Of a stretch of DNA of 64,000 nt, positions 1 through 9,272 are shown in pieces. Source of the stretch: Arthrobacter sp. AZCC_0090 (lineage in GTDB: Bacteria > Actinomycetota > Actinomycetes > Actinomycetales > Micrococcaceae); contig NZ_JACHEE010000002.1 in assembly GCF_014207375.1 (NCBI RefSeq), positions 290,885 to 354,884 of the forward strand, given 5' to 3'. The notes beneath the pieces were generated by a model, which was not told the DNA's origin, made no database searches, and saw only the letters and a list, made by a program, of their open reading frames with translations. Every line of letters begins with the position of its first letter. Within the stretch, counting starts at the first letter, position 1. The translations under genes were made by a program, and so were the position numbers.

Positions 1-1345
1 TCAACACTGCCATGGCGCTGAGGTAGACACCCACCAGGACTGTGCTGCCCTTGGCCGATTCCCAGAGCCAGACCGCGATGAACGGAGCGACTGCTGCGCC
101 GAGGATGCTGGACATGTTGTAGCTGACTGCGGACCCGGTGTAGCGGACATTGGTGGGGAACAGTTCCGGGAGCAGTGCGCCCATCGGTCCGAAGGTGAGG
201 CCCATCAGTGTGAAGCCGATGATCAGCAACGCCATGGTCCCCACGAAGCCGCCGCTGAACAGGGGCACGAACAGCAAGCCGAACACCAGGATGCCGGCCG
301 TCACGGCGAGCAGCATCTTGCGGCGGCCGTACTTTTCGGCCAGCGGACCGGCCACCAGGGTGAAAATGCCGAAGAAGACGACGCCGGCAATCAGCATCCA
401 GAGGAAGTCGTTGCGGTTGAAGCCCAAGCCCGGAACGAACGCCGCGGCGGCCGCTTCGGTCATCGGTTTCCCGGCCTTGACCGCAGCGGCTTGCGCGCCG
501 GCCAAGGTGGGCTTGGTGCCGTAGGTCAGCGTAAACGTGGTCATCAGGTAGAACAGCACGTAAGTGGCCAGCATGATGAAAGTACCGAGGATCAGCGGGC
601 GCCAACTGGACTTGAACACGCGTCCGATGGGCAGTTTGGCCACTTCGTTGGACTCCAGCACCTTGGTGAATGCCGGAGTTTCAATGAGCTTGAGGCGTAC
701 GTAGAGGCCGAGGATCACCATGACGGCGCTGAGCAGGAACGGCACGCGCCAGCCCCAGGCGGCGAAGGCCTCCGGAGTCAGGGTGTAGCTGAAGACCAGG
801 AAGATGATGTTGGCCAGGATGAAGCCGATCGGCGCACCCATTTGGGGGAAGGTTCCGTAGATGGCGCGCTTGTTGGCCGGCGCGTTCTCGGTCGCGAGCA
901 GCGCTGCGCCGCTCCATTCACCGCCGAGGGCCAGGCCCTGGGCGAAACGCAGGACTACCAGCAAAATGGGGGCCAGGAAGGTCCAGCCCGGGACCTGCGC
1001 CGTGGGGAGGCAGCCGATCAGGAACGTCGCAATACCCATGGTCAGCAGGGACGCAACCAGGGTTCCCTTGCGACCGAACTTGTCACCGAAATGGCCGAAA
1101 ACGACTGAGCCAAGCGGCCGGGCAATGAAGGCGACACCGAACACAGCGAAGGAGCTCAGCAGCTGGGTGGTCTCGTCCGCCGTCGGGAAGAACAGTTTGG
1201 GAAAGACGAGAACGGCTGCCGTGGCATAGACGTAGAAATCGTAGAACTCGATCGACGTTCCGATGAGGCTGGCGAAGATCACGCGACCCCGCGAGTTCAC
1301 CGGCTTGGCTGACTCGCTTTCCTTGGATTCAGCGATGGAAGACAT
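1..1345 (-). CDS. MHS-family MFS metabolite:H+ symporter, C-terminus beyond window
   Basis: Reading the minus strand from the ATG at 1345 gives an open frame of about 448 codons that runs off the left edge, so the C-terminus is missing. The protein starts MSSIAESKESE and has many hydrophobic segments. The loop GHFGDKFGRKGT (MFS loop 2-3 signature) and the stretch RFAQGLALGGEWSGA are typical of the metabolite:H+ symporter family, whose members import proline, betaine, citrate, shikimate or similar small acids. The substrate cannot be told from sequence. It is divergent from the nitrate operon and no strong ribosome site precedes the ATG. Family assignment is secure; substrate is open. Confidence 0.85.
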   Translation of the reverse strand, partial: MSSIAESKESESAKPVNSRGRVIFASLIGTSIEFYDFYVYATAAVLVFPKLFFPTADETTQLLSSFAVFGVAFIARPLGSVVFGHFGDKFGRKGTLVASLLTMGIATFLIGCLPTAQVPGWTFLAPILLVVLRFAQGLALGGEWSGAALLATENAPANKRAIYGTFPQMGAPIGFILANIIFLVFSYTLTPEAFAAWGWRVPFLLSAVMVILGLYVRLKLIETPAFTKVLESNEVAKLPIGRVFKSSWRPLILGTFIMLATYVLFYLMTTFTLTYGTKPTLAGAQAAAVKAGKPMTEAAAAAFVPGLGFNRNDFLWMLIAGVVFFGIFTLVAGPLAEKYGRRKMLLAVTAGILVFGLLFVPLFSGGFVGTMALLIIGFTLMGLTFGPMGALLPELFPTNVRYTGSAVSYNMSSILGAAVAPFIAVWLWESAKGSTVLVGVYLSAMAVL

Positions 1346-1399
1346 GTAGTGGTTGCTTTCGTTCACGCCGGCCTGGCGATCCTGAGCCTGCCGGCAAAG

Positions 1400-1420
1400 A
1401 TTATTTGAGAGTTCAATAAT
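1400..1420. promoter_or_regulatory. Imperfect AT-rich palindrome upstream of the MHS transporter
   Basis: Arms ATTATTTGA and TTCAATAAT around GAG form an imperfect inverted repeat 55 bp upstream of the transporter start, in an otherwise GC-rich divergent intergenic region. It has the size of a GntR or TetR-type operator. A second short repeat, TGGAC-N5-GTCCA, lies at 1441-1455. Function is inferred only from position and symmetry. Confidence 0.3.
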
Positions 1421-1550
1421 AGTTCCCGGCATCCAACAAATGGACAATCAGTCCAAGATGCGGACGTCCCAAAAAGTCTCACTCTGTGGTCCACGACACA
1501 ACAACCTCACCACCATCTCACGCAGTGGTGACCCCCTCCGATAGGCAAAT

Positions 1551-1588
1551 GTCACAGCACGTTTACAAACCGCGACGGTCCGCGAAAC
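1551..1588 (+). promoter_or_regulatory. GlnR-like half-site ladder upstream of narK
   Basis: Pentamers GTCAC (1551), TTTAC (1562) and GAAAC (1584) fall on an 11-bp phase; the intervening position (1573) is a poor match, CGACG. The first two form the AC-N9-AC spacing described for actinobacterial GlnR. The site lies about 50-87 bp before the narK GTG. The same phased pattern occurs at 27032-27080 and 44064-44090, which supports a common nitrogen regulator. Confidence 0.5.
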
Positions 1589-1637
1589 GCGCCGTCCCTA
1601 ACGTGGAAGTACAACGTCCCCACAAAGGAGGCACCCC

Positions 1638-3044
1638 GTGACAGTTGACCGAAGCACCGAAATCCTCACCAACGAGCAGGCGCCCACCGCCCTCGTCCCC
1701 GAGCTCGAACACCGCCCTGGCCGCTGGATTGCCAACTGGGATGCAGAGAACAAGGAGCAATGGAAGGCCGCCGGCCGTTCCATCGCCAAGCGCAACCTGT
1801 ACTGGTCAATCTTTGCCGAGTTCCTCGGCTTCGTCGTCTGGCAGCTCTGGTCGATCGTCGTCGTCCAGCTCCCGGCAGCAGGCTTCAAGTTCGACACCAA
1901 CCAGATCTTCTGGCTCATCTCGATCCCCAGCCTGGTCGGTGCCACACTGCGCATCCCCTATACCTTCATGGTCCCGAAGTTCGGCGGCCGCAACTGGACC
2001 ATCGTCTCGGCCCTCCTGCTGCTGATCCCCACAGCCGGCCTTGCTCTTTGCGTCTCCAACCCCGCGACCCCTTTCGGCGTCATGCTGCTGGTAGCGGGAC
2101 TTGCAGGCTTCGGCGGAGGAAACTTCGCCAGCTCGATGGCAAACATCACCTTCTTCTACCCTGCCCGCGAAAAGGGCTGGGCGCTTGGCCTGAACGCCGC
2201 CGGCGGAAACCTCGGCGCCGCCGTCGCGCAGCTCGTTGTCCCGATCGCCGTCACCCTCCTGGCCGCCGGCACCGTCAATCTGCCCATGGCAGGCCTCATC
2301 TGGATCCCGCTGATCCTGATCGCCGCATTCGGTGCGTGGAAGTACATGAACAACCTCACCAGCGCCAAGGGTGACGTGGCAGGCTCCATCGCAGCACTGA
2401 AGGAACCCCACCTGTGGATCATGGCCTTCCTCTACATCGGCACGTTCGGCTCCTTCATCGGCTTCTCGGGAGTTTTCCCCAAGCTCATCAAGGACTACTT
2501 CCCGGCTTTCTCCTCCATGCACCTCGGCGCAGTTGCCCTCTCGCTCGCCTTCCTCGGACCGCTGGTCGGCTCCCTGGCCCGCCCCTACGGTGGACGCATG
2601 GCTGACCGCATGGGCGGGGCCCGGATGACCGTCACATCCTTCGCAGCGATGGCGATCATCACCCTGACCATGATCTGGACCCTTCCGCTCAAGAACTTCT
2701 GGCTCTTCCTGGTCCTGTTCCTGATGCTCTTCACGGCAAGCGGCTTTGGAAACGGTGCTACGTACCGCATGATTCCGGTCATCTTCGCTACCTCCAGCCG
2801 AGCCGCCCGCTCCGGAGCCAGCGCCGCAAGCACGGCACGCTTGGCTTCATCCTCGCTCGGCCTGATCTCGGCGATCGGCGCCTACGGCGGATTCGTCATC
2901 CCCCAGGTGCTCAACGCATCCAGCGCTTCCGGCTCCTACACTCCCGCGTTCTATGGCTTCGTCGGCGCATACGTGCTGATGCTGGCAGTCTGCTGGGTCT
3001 GCTACCTCCGCAAGGCCAACCGCAAAGCGATGGGACACATCTAA
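1638..3044 (+). CDS. narK: Nitrate/nitrite MFS transporter, NarK/NasA type
   Basis: 468-residue polytopic membrane protein that imports nitrate and possibly exports nitrite. Both nitrate signature regions of the NNP family are present: FGGGNFASSMANI near residue 160 and SGFGNGATYRMIP near residue 375. The N-terminal 50 residues before the first helix are hydrophilic. The GTG at 1638 is chosen because AAAGGAGG lies 5 bases upstream. The stop is one base before the nitrate reductase start, so the two are surely co-transcribed. The assimilatory context (NasC-like enzyme, no NarGHJI) says it feeds assimilation. Regulation is probably through the GlnR-like ladder at 1551-1588. Confidence 0.92.
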   Translation: MTVDRSTEILTNEQAPTALVPELEHRPGRWIANWDAENKEQWKAAGRSIAKRNLYWSIFAEFLGFVVWQLWSIVVVQLPAAGFKFDTNQIFWLISIPSLVGATLRIPYTFMVPKFGGRNWTIVSALLLLIPTAGLALCVSNPATPFGVMLLVAGLAGFGGGNFASSMANITFFYPAREKGWALGLNAAGGNLGAAVAQLVVPIAVTLLAAGTVNLPMAGLIWIPLILIAAFGAWKYMNNLTSAKGDVAGSIAALKEPHLWIMAFLYIGTFGSFIGFSGVFPKLIKDYFPAFSSMHLGAVALSLAFLGPLVGSLARPYGGRMADRMGGARMTVTSFAAMAIITLTMIWTLPLKNFWLFLVLFLMLFTASGFGNGATYRMIPVIFATSSRAARSGASAASTARLASSSLGLISAIGAYGGFVIPQVLNASSASGSYTPAFYGFVGAYVLMLAVCWVCYLRKANRKAMGHI

Positions 3045-3045
3045 T

Positions 3046-5289
3046 ATGCCCAATGGCGCCAACACCCACTGCCCGTATTGTGCGCTGCAGTGCGCCATGA
3101 CCCTGACCCCGGCGGCGCCCTCGGCGCAGCCGGGGTCAGACCCCGCTCCCGAGGCAAAGGCCCTTCCCCTACTGGACGTGGCCGGCCGCGACTTCCCCAC
3201 CAACCGGGGCGGGCTGTGCCGCAAGGGCTGGACATCGGCGTCGTTGTTGAACCACATCGGACGGGTGACGGAACCCATGCTCAAGGGGTCCGACGGCGTC
3301 CACCGGCCGGTCTCTTGGGACCAAGCGCTCATGCTGGTCACGGGAGCCGTCAAGCAGACCCGCGAGCAGTACGGAGCCGACGCCGTTGGCGTGTTCGGCG
3401 GCGGCGGACTGACCAATGAGAAGGCCTACCAGTTGGGCAAGTTCGCCCGCCTGGCGCTGGGTACTTCACGCATCGACTACAACGGACGTTTCTGCATGTC
3501 CTCCGCTGCGGCGGCGGGAAACCGCGCCTTCGGGGTGGACCGCGGCCTCCCGTTCCCCGTGGAGGACCTTGATTCGGCGAGCGTGATCTTCCTTCTCGGC
3601 TCCAACGTCGCCGAGACCATGCCGCCCTTCGTGCAGCACCTGCAGGGCGCACGCGATTCCGGCGGGTTGATCGTGGCCGATCCCCGCCGTTCCGCGACCG
3701 CCGCATTCACCGGCGACGGCGGCGGCCTCCACTTACAGCCGACCCCGGGAACGGACCTCGCCCTGCTGTTGGGTATCTCCCACGTGGTGGTCCACGAAGG
3801 CCTCGCCGACGCTGGATACCTTCAAAGCCGCACCACCGGCTACCCGGCGATCGTCCGCAGCCTCGCGGCCTTCTGGCCGGAGCGCGTGCAATCGATCACC
3901 GGCGTGCCCGCCACGCTCATCCGCGAGACCGCACGCCGCCTCGCCGACGGCGCCCGGCGCGGCGGCAGCTACATCCTGACCGGCCGCGGAGTCGAGCAGC
4001 ACGTGGACGGAACGGACACCGCCACGGCCGCAATCAACCTCAGCCTCCTCCTGGGCCTGCCTGGATCCTCCCGCAGCGGCTACGGCACGCTGACCGGCCA
4101 AGGCAACGGCCAGGGTGGCCGCGAGCATGGCCAGAAAGCCGATCAGCTCCCCGGCTACCGCAAAATCACCGATCCCGCCGCCCGCGCCCACGTCGCCAAA
4201 GTATGGGGAGTGGACGAATCCCTCATCCCCGGCCCGGGCCTGCCGGCAGTGGAGCTGTTGAAGTCTTTGGGACAGCCCGACGGCGTCCGTTGCCTTTTCG
4301 TGCACGGAGCCAACGTGGCGGTGTCAGCACCGGACGCCAGCGCCGTGATCGAGGGCCTGCGCAGCCTCGACTTCCTGGTGGTTTGCGATTTCTTCATGTC
4401 CGAGACTGCGCTTGAGGCCGACCTCGTCCTCCCCGTCACCCAGTGGGCCGAGGAAGAGGGCACCCTGACCAACCTCGAGGGCCGCGTGCTCCGGCGTCGG
4501 AAGGCCCTCACCCCTCCCCCGGGCGTCCGCAGCGAATTGTGGCTCATGGCCCGGCTCGCCGAATCCCTCGAGGCGCCGTCCACGTTCAGCGATGATCCCG
4601 AGACTGTCTTTGAGGAACTACGGCTCGCCTCGGCTGGCGGCTTGGCCGACTACTCCGGCATCGACTACGCCATGCTGGATCGCGGAGAAGCCGCGTACTG
4701 GCCTTATCCCACCGGCAGCTCGGGAACGCCGCGACTCTTCCTCGACAGCTTCGCGCACGCCGATGGGCGCGCGGTGATGGTCCCGGTGGCACCGCAGAAG
4801 CGGTCCCAGCGCTCCGCCGTCGTCGGCTCTGATCACGATCCGCTGACGCTCGTCACCGGGCGGCTGCTGGAACACTACCAATCGGGCGCCCAAACCCGCC
4901 GGGTCGCCGAGCTCTCGGCCGCGCAGCCAGAGGCCCTCCTGCAGATCCACCCCGCGACGGCGGCCGTCAGGGACATCTCCGCTGGCGACTTTGTCCGGGT
5001 CTCCAACGAGCGCGGAGAAGTCCTATGCAGGGTGGAGATCTGCAACTCGATCCGGACGGACACCGTTTTCCTGCCCTTCCATTTCCCCGGTCTGGGCAGC
5101 GCCAACCGGCTCACCGAGGCGGTTACGGATCCCATTTCCGGCATGCCGGAGTTCAAGACGAGCAGGGTCTGGGTCCGGAAGGCGGCACTGCCAATAGTCG
5201 AACCGGAGTTGGCTGCCCAGTTGGCAGTGCTCTCCACAGCTGCGCCAGTGGCGGCCGGCTTGTCAATGCACGTCAAGGAGGCATCGTGA
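3046..5289 (+). CDS. nasC: Assimilatory nitrate reductase catalytic subunit (molybdopterin oxidoreductase)
   Basis: 747-residue cytoplasmic Mo-bis-MGD enzyme reducing nitrate to nitrite. An N-terminal [4Fe-4S] site is visible as C9-x2-C12-x3-C16 in CPYCALQC plus C58 in GGLCRKG. The Mo ligand is probably C150 in YNGRFCMSS, as in NasA/NarB enzymes. The C-terminal 150 residues form the molybdopterin dinucleotide-binding domain (LVTGRLLEHYQSG). The protein lacks the BFD-like [2Fe-2S] C-terminal domain found in some NasA proteins; that domain instead ends the next gene. Its stop overlaps the next start by 4 bases. The symbol follows Bacillus usage; nasA or narB would also be acceptable. Confidence 0.9.
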   Translation: MPNGANTHCPYCALQCAMTLTPAAPSAQPGSDPAPEAKALPLLDVAGRDFPTNRGGLCRKGWTSASLLNHIGRVTEPMLKGSDGVHRPVSWDQALMLVTGAVKQTREQYGADAVGVFGGGGLTNEKAYQLGKFARLALGTSRIDYNGRFCMSSAAAAGNRAFGVDRGLPFPVEDLDSASVIFLLGSNVAETMPPFVQHLQGARDSGGLIVADPRRSATAAFTGDGGGLHLQPTPGTDLALLLGISHVVVHEGLADAGYLQSRTTGYPAIVRSLAAFWPERVQSITGVPATLIRETARRLADGARRGGSYILTGRGVEQHVDGTDTATAAINLSLLLGLPGSSRSGYGTLTGQGNGQGGREHGQKADQLPGYRKITDPAARAHVAKVWGVDESLIPGPGLPAVELLKSLGQPDGVRCLFVHGANVAVSAPDASAVIEGLRSLDFLVVCDFFMSETALEADLVLPVTQWAEEEGTLTNLEGRVLRRRKALTPPPGVRSELWLMARLAESLEAPSTFSDDPETVFEELRLASAGGLADYSGIDYAMLDRGEAAYWPYPTGSSGTPRLFLDSFAHADGRAVMVPVAPQKRSQRSAVVGSDHDPLTLVTGRLLEHYQSGAQTRRVAELSAAQPEALLQIHPATAAVRDISAGDFVRVSNERGEVLCRVEICNSIRTDTVFLPFHFPGLGSANRLTEAVTDPISGMPEFKTSRVWVRKAALPIVEPELAAQLAVLSTAAPVAAGLSMHVKEAS

Positions 5290-6848
5290 GCGAGCGAATT
5301 GTGGTTGTCGGATTCGGACCGGTCGCGGCCCGGCTGGTGGACGAGTTGCTGCCCGCCGTGCGCAGCGGGCTCGTCCAGCTGCTCGTCGTCGGGCAGGAAA
5401 GCGAAGCCGCGTACAACCGCGTCATGGTGGCGGAACTCGGCGTTGGCCGGACCACCGCGGAGGCCCTCGCGATGGCGGACGCCACCGATTTGGCGGCCGA
5501 CGGCGTCGAGGTCCGCTTGGGTGTCACGGTCAAACGCATCGACCGTGCGCGCCAGCAGGTTGTCCTCTCGGATGGAACCACTCCCGGCTACGACCGCCTG
5601 GTGTTCGCCACCGGCTCAAGGCCAGTCATTCCGAACCTTACGGGTATCAACCCTGATCCTTCGCACCCGGTACTGCCTTTGGGCGTGACCGCGCTCCGCG
5701 ACCTTCGTGACGCCGCACAGCTTCGCGAGGCCGTGGTTGCCGGCAAGCGCGTGATCGTCCTCGGCGGCGGTGTACTGGGCCTCGAAACCGCTTTGGCTGC
5801 GGCGGAAGAAGGCGCCGTGACCACGGTGGTGCACAACGGTTCTTTCCCGCTGGGCCGCAATATCGACCGCGGCGGTGGAGCCGTACTCGCGGCGAGTTTG
5901 CGCAACAGCGGGATAACCATGGTGGGCAACGCCCGTTCCACGGCCGTTGAACACAATGGCCCGGACGGGATGTTTTCCGCCCTGGTGCTCAACGACGGCT
6001 CGAGGATCGAGGGCGATCTTCTGGTCCTCTCCTGCGGCGTGCGTCCGAGGATCGAACTGGCTGAAGGCTGTGGGCTGCCTGCGGCCACCGGCATCCTGGT
6101 GGATCACCACCTGCGCACATACCACGAGCCGCACATGTTCGCGATCGGTGATTGCGCCGAAGTCCGCTGCGCCGATGCCGAGTGCGCAGAATGCCGCACC
6201 GCACCGGGTCCTTCAGGTCTGGTTGGTCCGGGCTGGCGGCAGGCCGAGTGGCTTGCCGAGTACCTGATCCTCCTTGCCGAGGGGGGCCAGGACGCAGCCG
6301 TCACCTTGGCGCCGCTCCCGCAGGAGAAGCCCGGAGTGGTGGTGTTGAAGGCCCGCGGCATCAACCTCGCCGTCGCTGGCGACAACGCTGCCGAACCGTG
6401 GGACGACGAGTTGCTGTGCGTCGGCGTTGCCGACGGCAGGCCGCGACGCCAAGTGGCCCAATGGGCCGATCCCGAACACGGCCGCTACGTCAAGATGACG
6501 ACGCGGGGCGGGGCGCTCGAAGGACTCGTGACCGTCGGCATGCCGCGCACGGCCGCGGAACTCGTGATGCTCTTCGAACGCGGCTCCGAACTGCCCGCCG
6601 ACCGTTCGCTTTTGCTTCGCCTGGACGGTCCGGACCAGCTGGATTCTTCTGCTTCGATTGATGATCCGCAGCGCACAGTTTGCCGCTGCGCGGGCGTCAG
6701 CGGTGCGAGCATCGAGGAAGCCGTGCTGGATGGATGCTCCTCGGTGCCGGAGGTTTCCAAGGCCACCCGCGCGGGGACGGGCTGCGGCGGATGCCATGGG
6801 GACATCAAGGGGATTATTGAACGGCATTTCCAGGGGGTTGCGGCGTAA
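5286..6848 (+). CDS. nasB: FAD/NAD(P) nitrate reductase electron-transfer subunit with BFD-like [2Fe-2S] domain
   Basis: 520 residues. The GTG at 5286 overlaps the nasC stop and places the Rossmann motif VVVGFGPVAARL at the N-terminus, so the longer upstream frame is not used. A second dinucleotide site reads VLGGGVLGLETA, and AIGDCAEV marks the FAD C-terminal contact. The last 55 residues carry C466-x-C468 and C500-x2-C503, the BFD-like [2Fe-2S] pattern found in NirB and NasB. The protein probably passes NAD(P)H electrons to the upstream nitrate reductase. An extra cysteine cluster, CADAECAEC, follows the FAD motif. It resembles the N-terminal half of NirB without the siroheme domains, hence the NasB reading. 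Confidence 0.85.
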   Translation: MSERIVVVGFGPVAARLVDELLPAVRSGLVQLLVVGQESEAAYNRVMVAELGVGRTTAEALAMADATDLAADGVEVRLGVTVKRIDRARQQVVLSDGTTPGYDRLVFATGSRPVIPNLTGINPDPSHPVLPLGVTALRDLRDAAQLREAVVAGKRVIVLGGGVLGLETALAAAEEGAVTTVVHNGSFPLGRNIDRGGGAVLAASLRNSGITMVGNARSTAVEHNGPDGMFSALVLNDGSRIEGDLLVLSCGVRPRIELAEGCGLPAATGILVDHHLRTYHEPHMFAIGDCAEVRCADAECAECRTAPGPSGLVGPGWRQAEWLAEYLILLAEGGQDAAVTLAPLPQEKPGVVVLKARGINLAVAGDNAAEPWDDELLCVGVADGRPRRQVAQWADPEHGRYVKMTTRGGALEGLVTVGMPRTAAELVMLFERGSELPADRSLLLRLDGPDQLDSSASIDDPQRTVCRCAGVSGASIEEAVLDGCSSVPEVSKATRAGTGCGGCHGDIKGIIERHFQGVAA

Positions 6849-7063
6849 GGGGCGCTGAACTCGGGAAACCCGCACATGGTTGAAACACAGTGCAACCTCT
6901 CGGCAGCTGTAACCGCACGTTAGGCAAGTTCGAGTCTCAGTCCCAGTCCGGCCATTGTCAGGCAGATTCGCGCTTGCGACACTGGCAGTAATACTGCCGG
7001 TGGAAAGCGGCACGCTTCGTTATCCGGCGCCCCTTGGAGTAAAAGTTCACCGACAGCCCGGTT

Positions 7064-7180
7064 ATGAACGCGGGCCGTCTGATCGATTCGGGTGAACCGG
7101 CGATACAGGTAGCGGCGGATCTGGGAAAGTCCAGGGCAGCCCTGTACCGGCACCTGGAATCGCTATCGGGAAAGGCCTAG
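7064..7180 (+). pseudogene. C-terminal remnant of a serine recombinase (resolvase/invertase)
   Basis: A 38-residue frame reads MNAGRLIDSGEP followed by IQVAADLGKSRAALYRHLE, the helix-turn-helix end of Tn3-type resolvases and DNA invertases. The catalytic domain is absent: no serine-recombinase N-terminus is found in any frame upstream. This is therefore a relic of a lost mobile element. No matching inverted repeats were found. The rest of the 6849-7283 gap shows no gene; a weak repeat (GGCTT...AAGCC, 7232-7258) is the only other structure. Confidence 0.65.
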
Positions 7181-7283
7181 CGGCGGCACGGTCGAGGACG
7201 CCCACACAACCGAAATCAACGGTCTCAATACGGGGCTTTTGTGACTTGGCCTCAGAAGCCCGCAGCGTGTCGTCAGCACTAAC

Positions 7284-7844
7284 CTAATTGCGGATCTTTT
7301 CGATGTCTGCGCGGGCATCCGCTAGGTCCTTGGTGGCCTTCGCTTTCAAGTCCTGACCAGGAACTGTGCTGGCACCCCAGAATTCAAGGTCAGTGGACAG
7401 GCTGATCACCTTGTTCTGCCAGTCCATCCAAGTGTTGAAGTCGTCCATGCTCTTAGCCGAGATCAACGGGATGATCCTTTCATTGGCGGCGTCGACCTTA
7501 TCGGTGTTGCTGGCTGCTAGAAGGTCGGTGTAGTTGGAGTCTTTCGACCGCGCCACCATCGAAGGGTACTTTGAGGAAATCTCTGCGAGGTTCCATTCCG
7601 TGGTCGCATAGTAGTCCGTCGCCGTTTTCATCGCATCCGCAACGACGCTGCGGTCTTGAGCGTTCGCCCGGGTGACGCCAGGCACTCCCGCTTCCGAAGG
7701 AGCCTCAGCCGGGGTCACCTGCGGTCCGGCCTGCGTCTGGCTTGAGCATCCAGCGGCGAAGGCGCCAACGGTCAGCAAGACCCCGAGCGCGGCTGTCCTT
7801 CTCGCACGCAAATGAGTGTTCTGTGATCGCGTAAAGAATTCCAT
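7284..7844 (-). CDS. Putative lipoprotein of unknown function
   Basis: 186 residues. The N-terminus has a basic region (RARRTA), a hydrophobic stretch and the lipobox FAAGC, so it should be lipid-anchored on the outside of the membrane. The mature part is acidic and helical in character, with no motif I recognise (SVVADAMKTATDYYATTEW, ISAKSMDDFNTWMDW). Monocistronic, on the opposite strand from the nitrate operon. Function unknown; the lipoprotein call is firm. Confidence 0.75.
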   Translation of the reverse strand: MEFFTRSQNTHLRARRTAALGVLLTVGAFAAGCSSQTQAGPQVTPAEAPSEAGVPGVTRANAQDRSVVADAMKTATDYYATTEWNLAEISSKYPSMVARSKDSNYTDLLAASNTDKVDAANERIIPLISAKSMDDFNTWMDWQNKVISLSTDLEFWGASTVPGQDLKAKATKDLADARADIEKIRN

Positions 7845-7932
7845 CCTCAGAGATTACCGTTCACCGCACACGCACCGGCCTCCGACGCCCCCACTGGACA
7901 CTTGCTACACCGCATGCCAATCGGCGACGCGA

Positions 7933-7975
7933 CCTGATTCCACTAACGCTCTAGTGAAGCCATAGTGGAATCAGG
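7933..7975 (-). terminator. Inverted repeat downstream of the phosphatase gene
   Basis: Thirteen-base arms CCTGATTCCACTA and TAGTGGAATCAGG match perfectly around a 17-base loop. Inside, CACTA can also pair with TAGTG at 7952-7956, so two alternative stems exist. It lies 45 bp past the stop of the minus-strand gene at 8020, where its terminator would be expected. There is no clear U tract. Confidence 0.55.
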
Positions 7976-8019
7976 CCACACCCGATCCGCTAGAGACCTA
8001 GAGGTTAAGGGCCCCCGCG

Positions 8020-8772
8020 TCAAGGACTCCGTGTGATGGTCGCGCCGCGCCAAGTGAAAAGGGCCTTCCGGTCCTCGTCGGTGAAGTCTGCGGCGTCGAG
8101 GAAGGCTTGGAGATCGAATTTTTCCAGGGCATTCCGGAACGCGCCTTCGGTTGTTGTGCCATGTTGCCGGCACAATTCCTCGAGCATAGGTTCAGCGTTG
8201 TTTCGCTCGCTGTTGGCCGCCCGGACATCACCCAACCTGACTGTTTCCAGATAGTCATCGATGATGCATTCGGGGTCGGTGCCGATTGCATGAAGCAGAG
8301 CCATGGCAAGCAGGCCCGTCCTGTCCCTGCCTCCCATGCAATGGAAGAGGACTCCTCCCGCCGGTGCGTTGAGTACGTCCGTTATGGCTGCACCGGCCCG
8401 TTCGGGCATGGCTGCAAGGTGCGGGAGGAAGTAAATCGCTGTGCCCACTAGGCCGTTGTCCCAGTAGTCTGCCCAGAACTCCTTGTTTTCCAAACCGTCA
8501 AGATCAACGTGGATCGTGGTAAGCCAGCTTGGCCGTTCCCGGGTATCTTTGTTGCGTTCCCCTTGCTGACGGAGGTCGACCACTGTACGGATCCCGGCAT
8601 CATGGATCTGTTGCCATCCGTTCCCGGTGATCCAATCGACGTTCTCGCTCCGGAAGAACACACCCCTTGGAGTAACGGTCCCATCTGCGCGCCGAAGACC
8701 ACCGAGGTCGCGTCCGTTGACCAAGCCGTCAACCTTGAGTGTGCGATCTTGATTGTCTTCAAAGTCCCCCAT
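8020..8772 (-). CDS. Tyrosine/serine protein phosphatase-like protein
   Basis: 250 residues of the bacterial Y_phosphatase3-type family. The CX5R active site is H144-C145-M-G-G-R-D-R151-T-G, with nucleophile C145 and phosphate-binding R151. The N-terminal signature GLVNGRDLGGL and the segment RTVVDLRQQGE fit the fold of MptpB-like and inositol-polyphosphate phosphatases. No signal peptide, so probably cytoplasmic. Substrate unknown: phosphotyrosine, phosphoserine or phosphoinositide are all known in the family. It stands alone, about 100 bp from the RidA gene on the same strand. Confidence 0.85.
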   Translation of the reverse strand: MGDFEDNQDRTLKVDGLVNGRDLGGLRRADGTVTPRGVFFRSENVDWITGNGWQQIHDAGIRTVVDLRQQGERNKDTRERPSWLTTIHVDLDGLENKEFWADYWDNGLVGTAIYFLPHLAAMPERAGAAITDVLNAPAGGVLFHCMGGRDRTGLLAMALLHAIGTDPECIIDDYLETVRLGDVRAANSERNNAEPMLEELCRQHGTTTEGAFRNALEKFDLQAFLDAADFTDEDRKALFTWRGATITRSP

Positions 8773-8873
8773 GGCCCCTAGTAAACCAGAGCGTAGTAAA
8801 CCTGAGCATGCAAGTCGCCGGCGGCGAGGAACTGCGGTTCACGCGCTGAACGCTTTGGCTGCGTGGGATCTGC

Positions 8874-9272
8874 CTACCGCGTTTCACCAGTCTTCCTAAG
8901 AGCCACGACGGTGTCTATTTGCACCTTCGCGCCAAGGGGCAGAGCTGCCGCTTGGATCGTGGTTCGGACTGGAAATGGTTCGGTCATGTGACTGGCGTAA
9001 ACGGCGTTGATGACTTCAAAATCCTTGTAATCCGTCAAATAGATCGTGGTTCGCACAAGATCCGAAAATCCCAGTCCCAGCTCTTCAAGGAGCGTTTTCA
9101 GGTTGTCCATCATCGCCTCGCATTGCTCTGCGACGTCATTGGAAACTAGCAAGCCATCGTCCCTGCGTTGGCCGATGATGCCCGCCGTGAAGCCGCTACC
9201 CGCGTGCTCGACAAAGTGCGAAAAGGGCGCCAAGGACTGATAAAGACGGGTACTGAAGTAATGGTTTGGCAT
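8874..9272 (-). CDS. RidA family (YjgF/YER057c/UK114) protein
   Basis: 132 residues, the usual length. The C-terminal signature FPVRTTIQAAALPLGAKVQID contains the conserved arginine and the family loop. RidA proteins hydrolyse reactive enamine/imine intermediates from PLP enzymes; some subfamilies have other substrates. No PLP enzyme is adjacent to name a pathway. GAGG lies 5 bases before the ATG. Confidence 0.88.
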   Translation of the reverse strand: MPNHYFSTRLYQSLAPFSHFVEHAGSGFTAGIIGQRRDDGLLVSNDVAEQCEAMMDNLKTLLEELGLGFSDLVRTTIYLTDYKDFEVINAVYASHMTEPFPVRTTIQAAALPLGAKVQIDTVVALRKTGETR

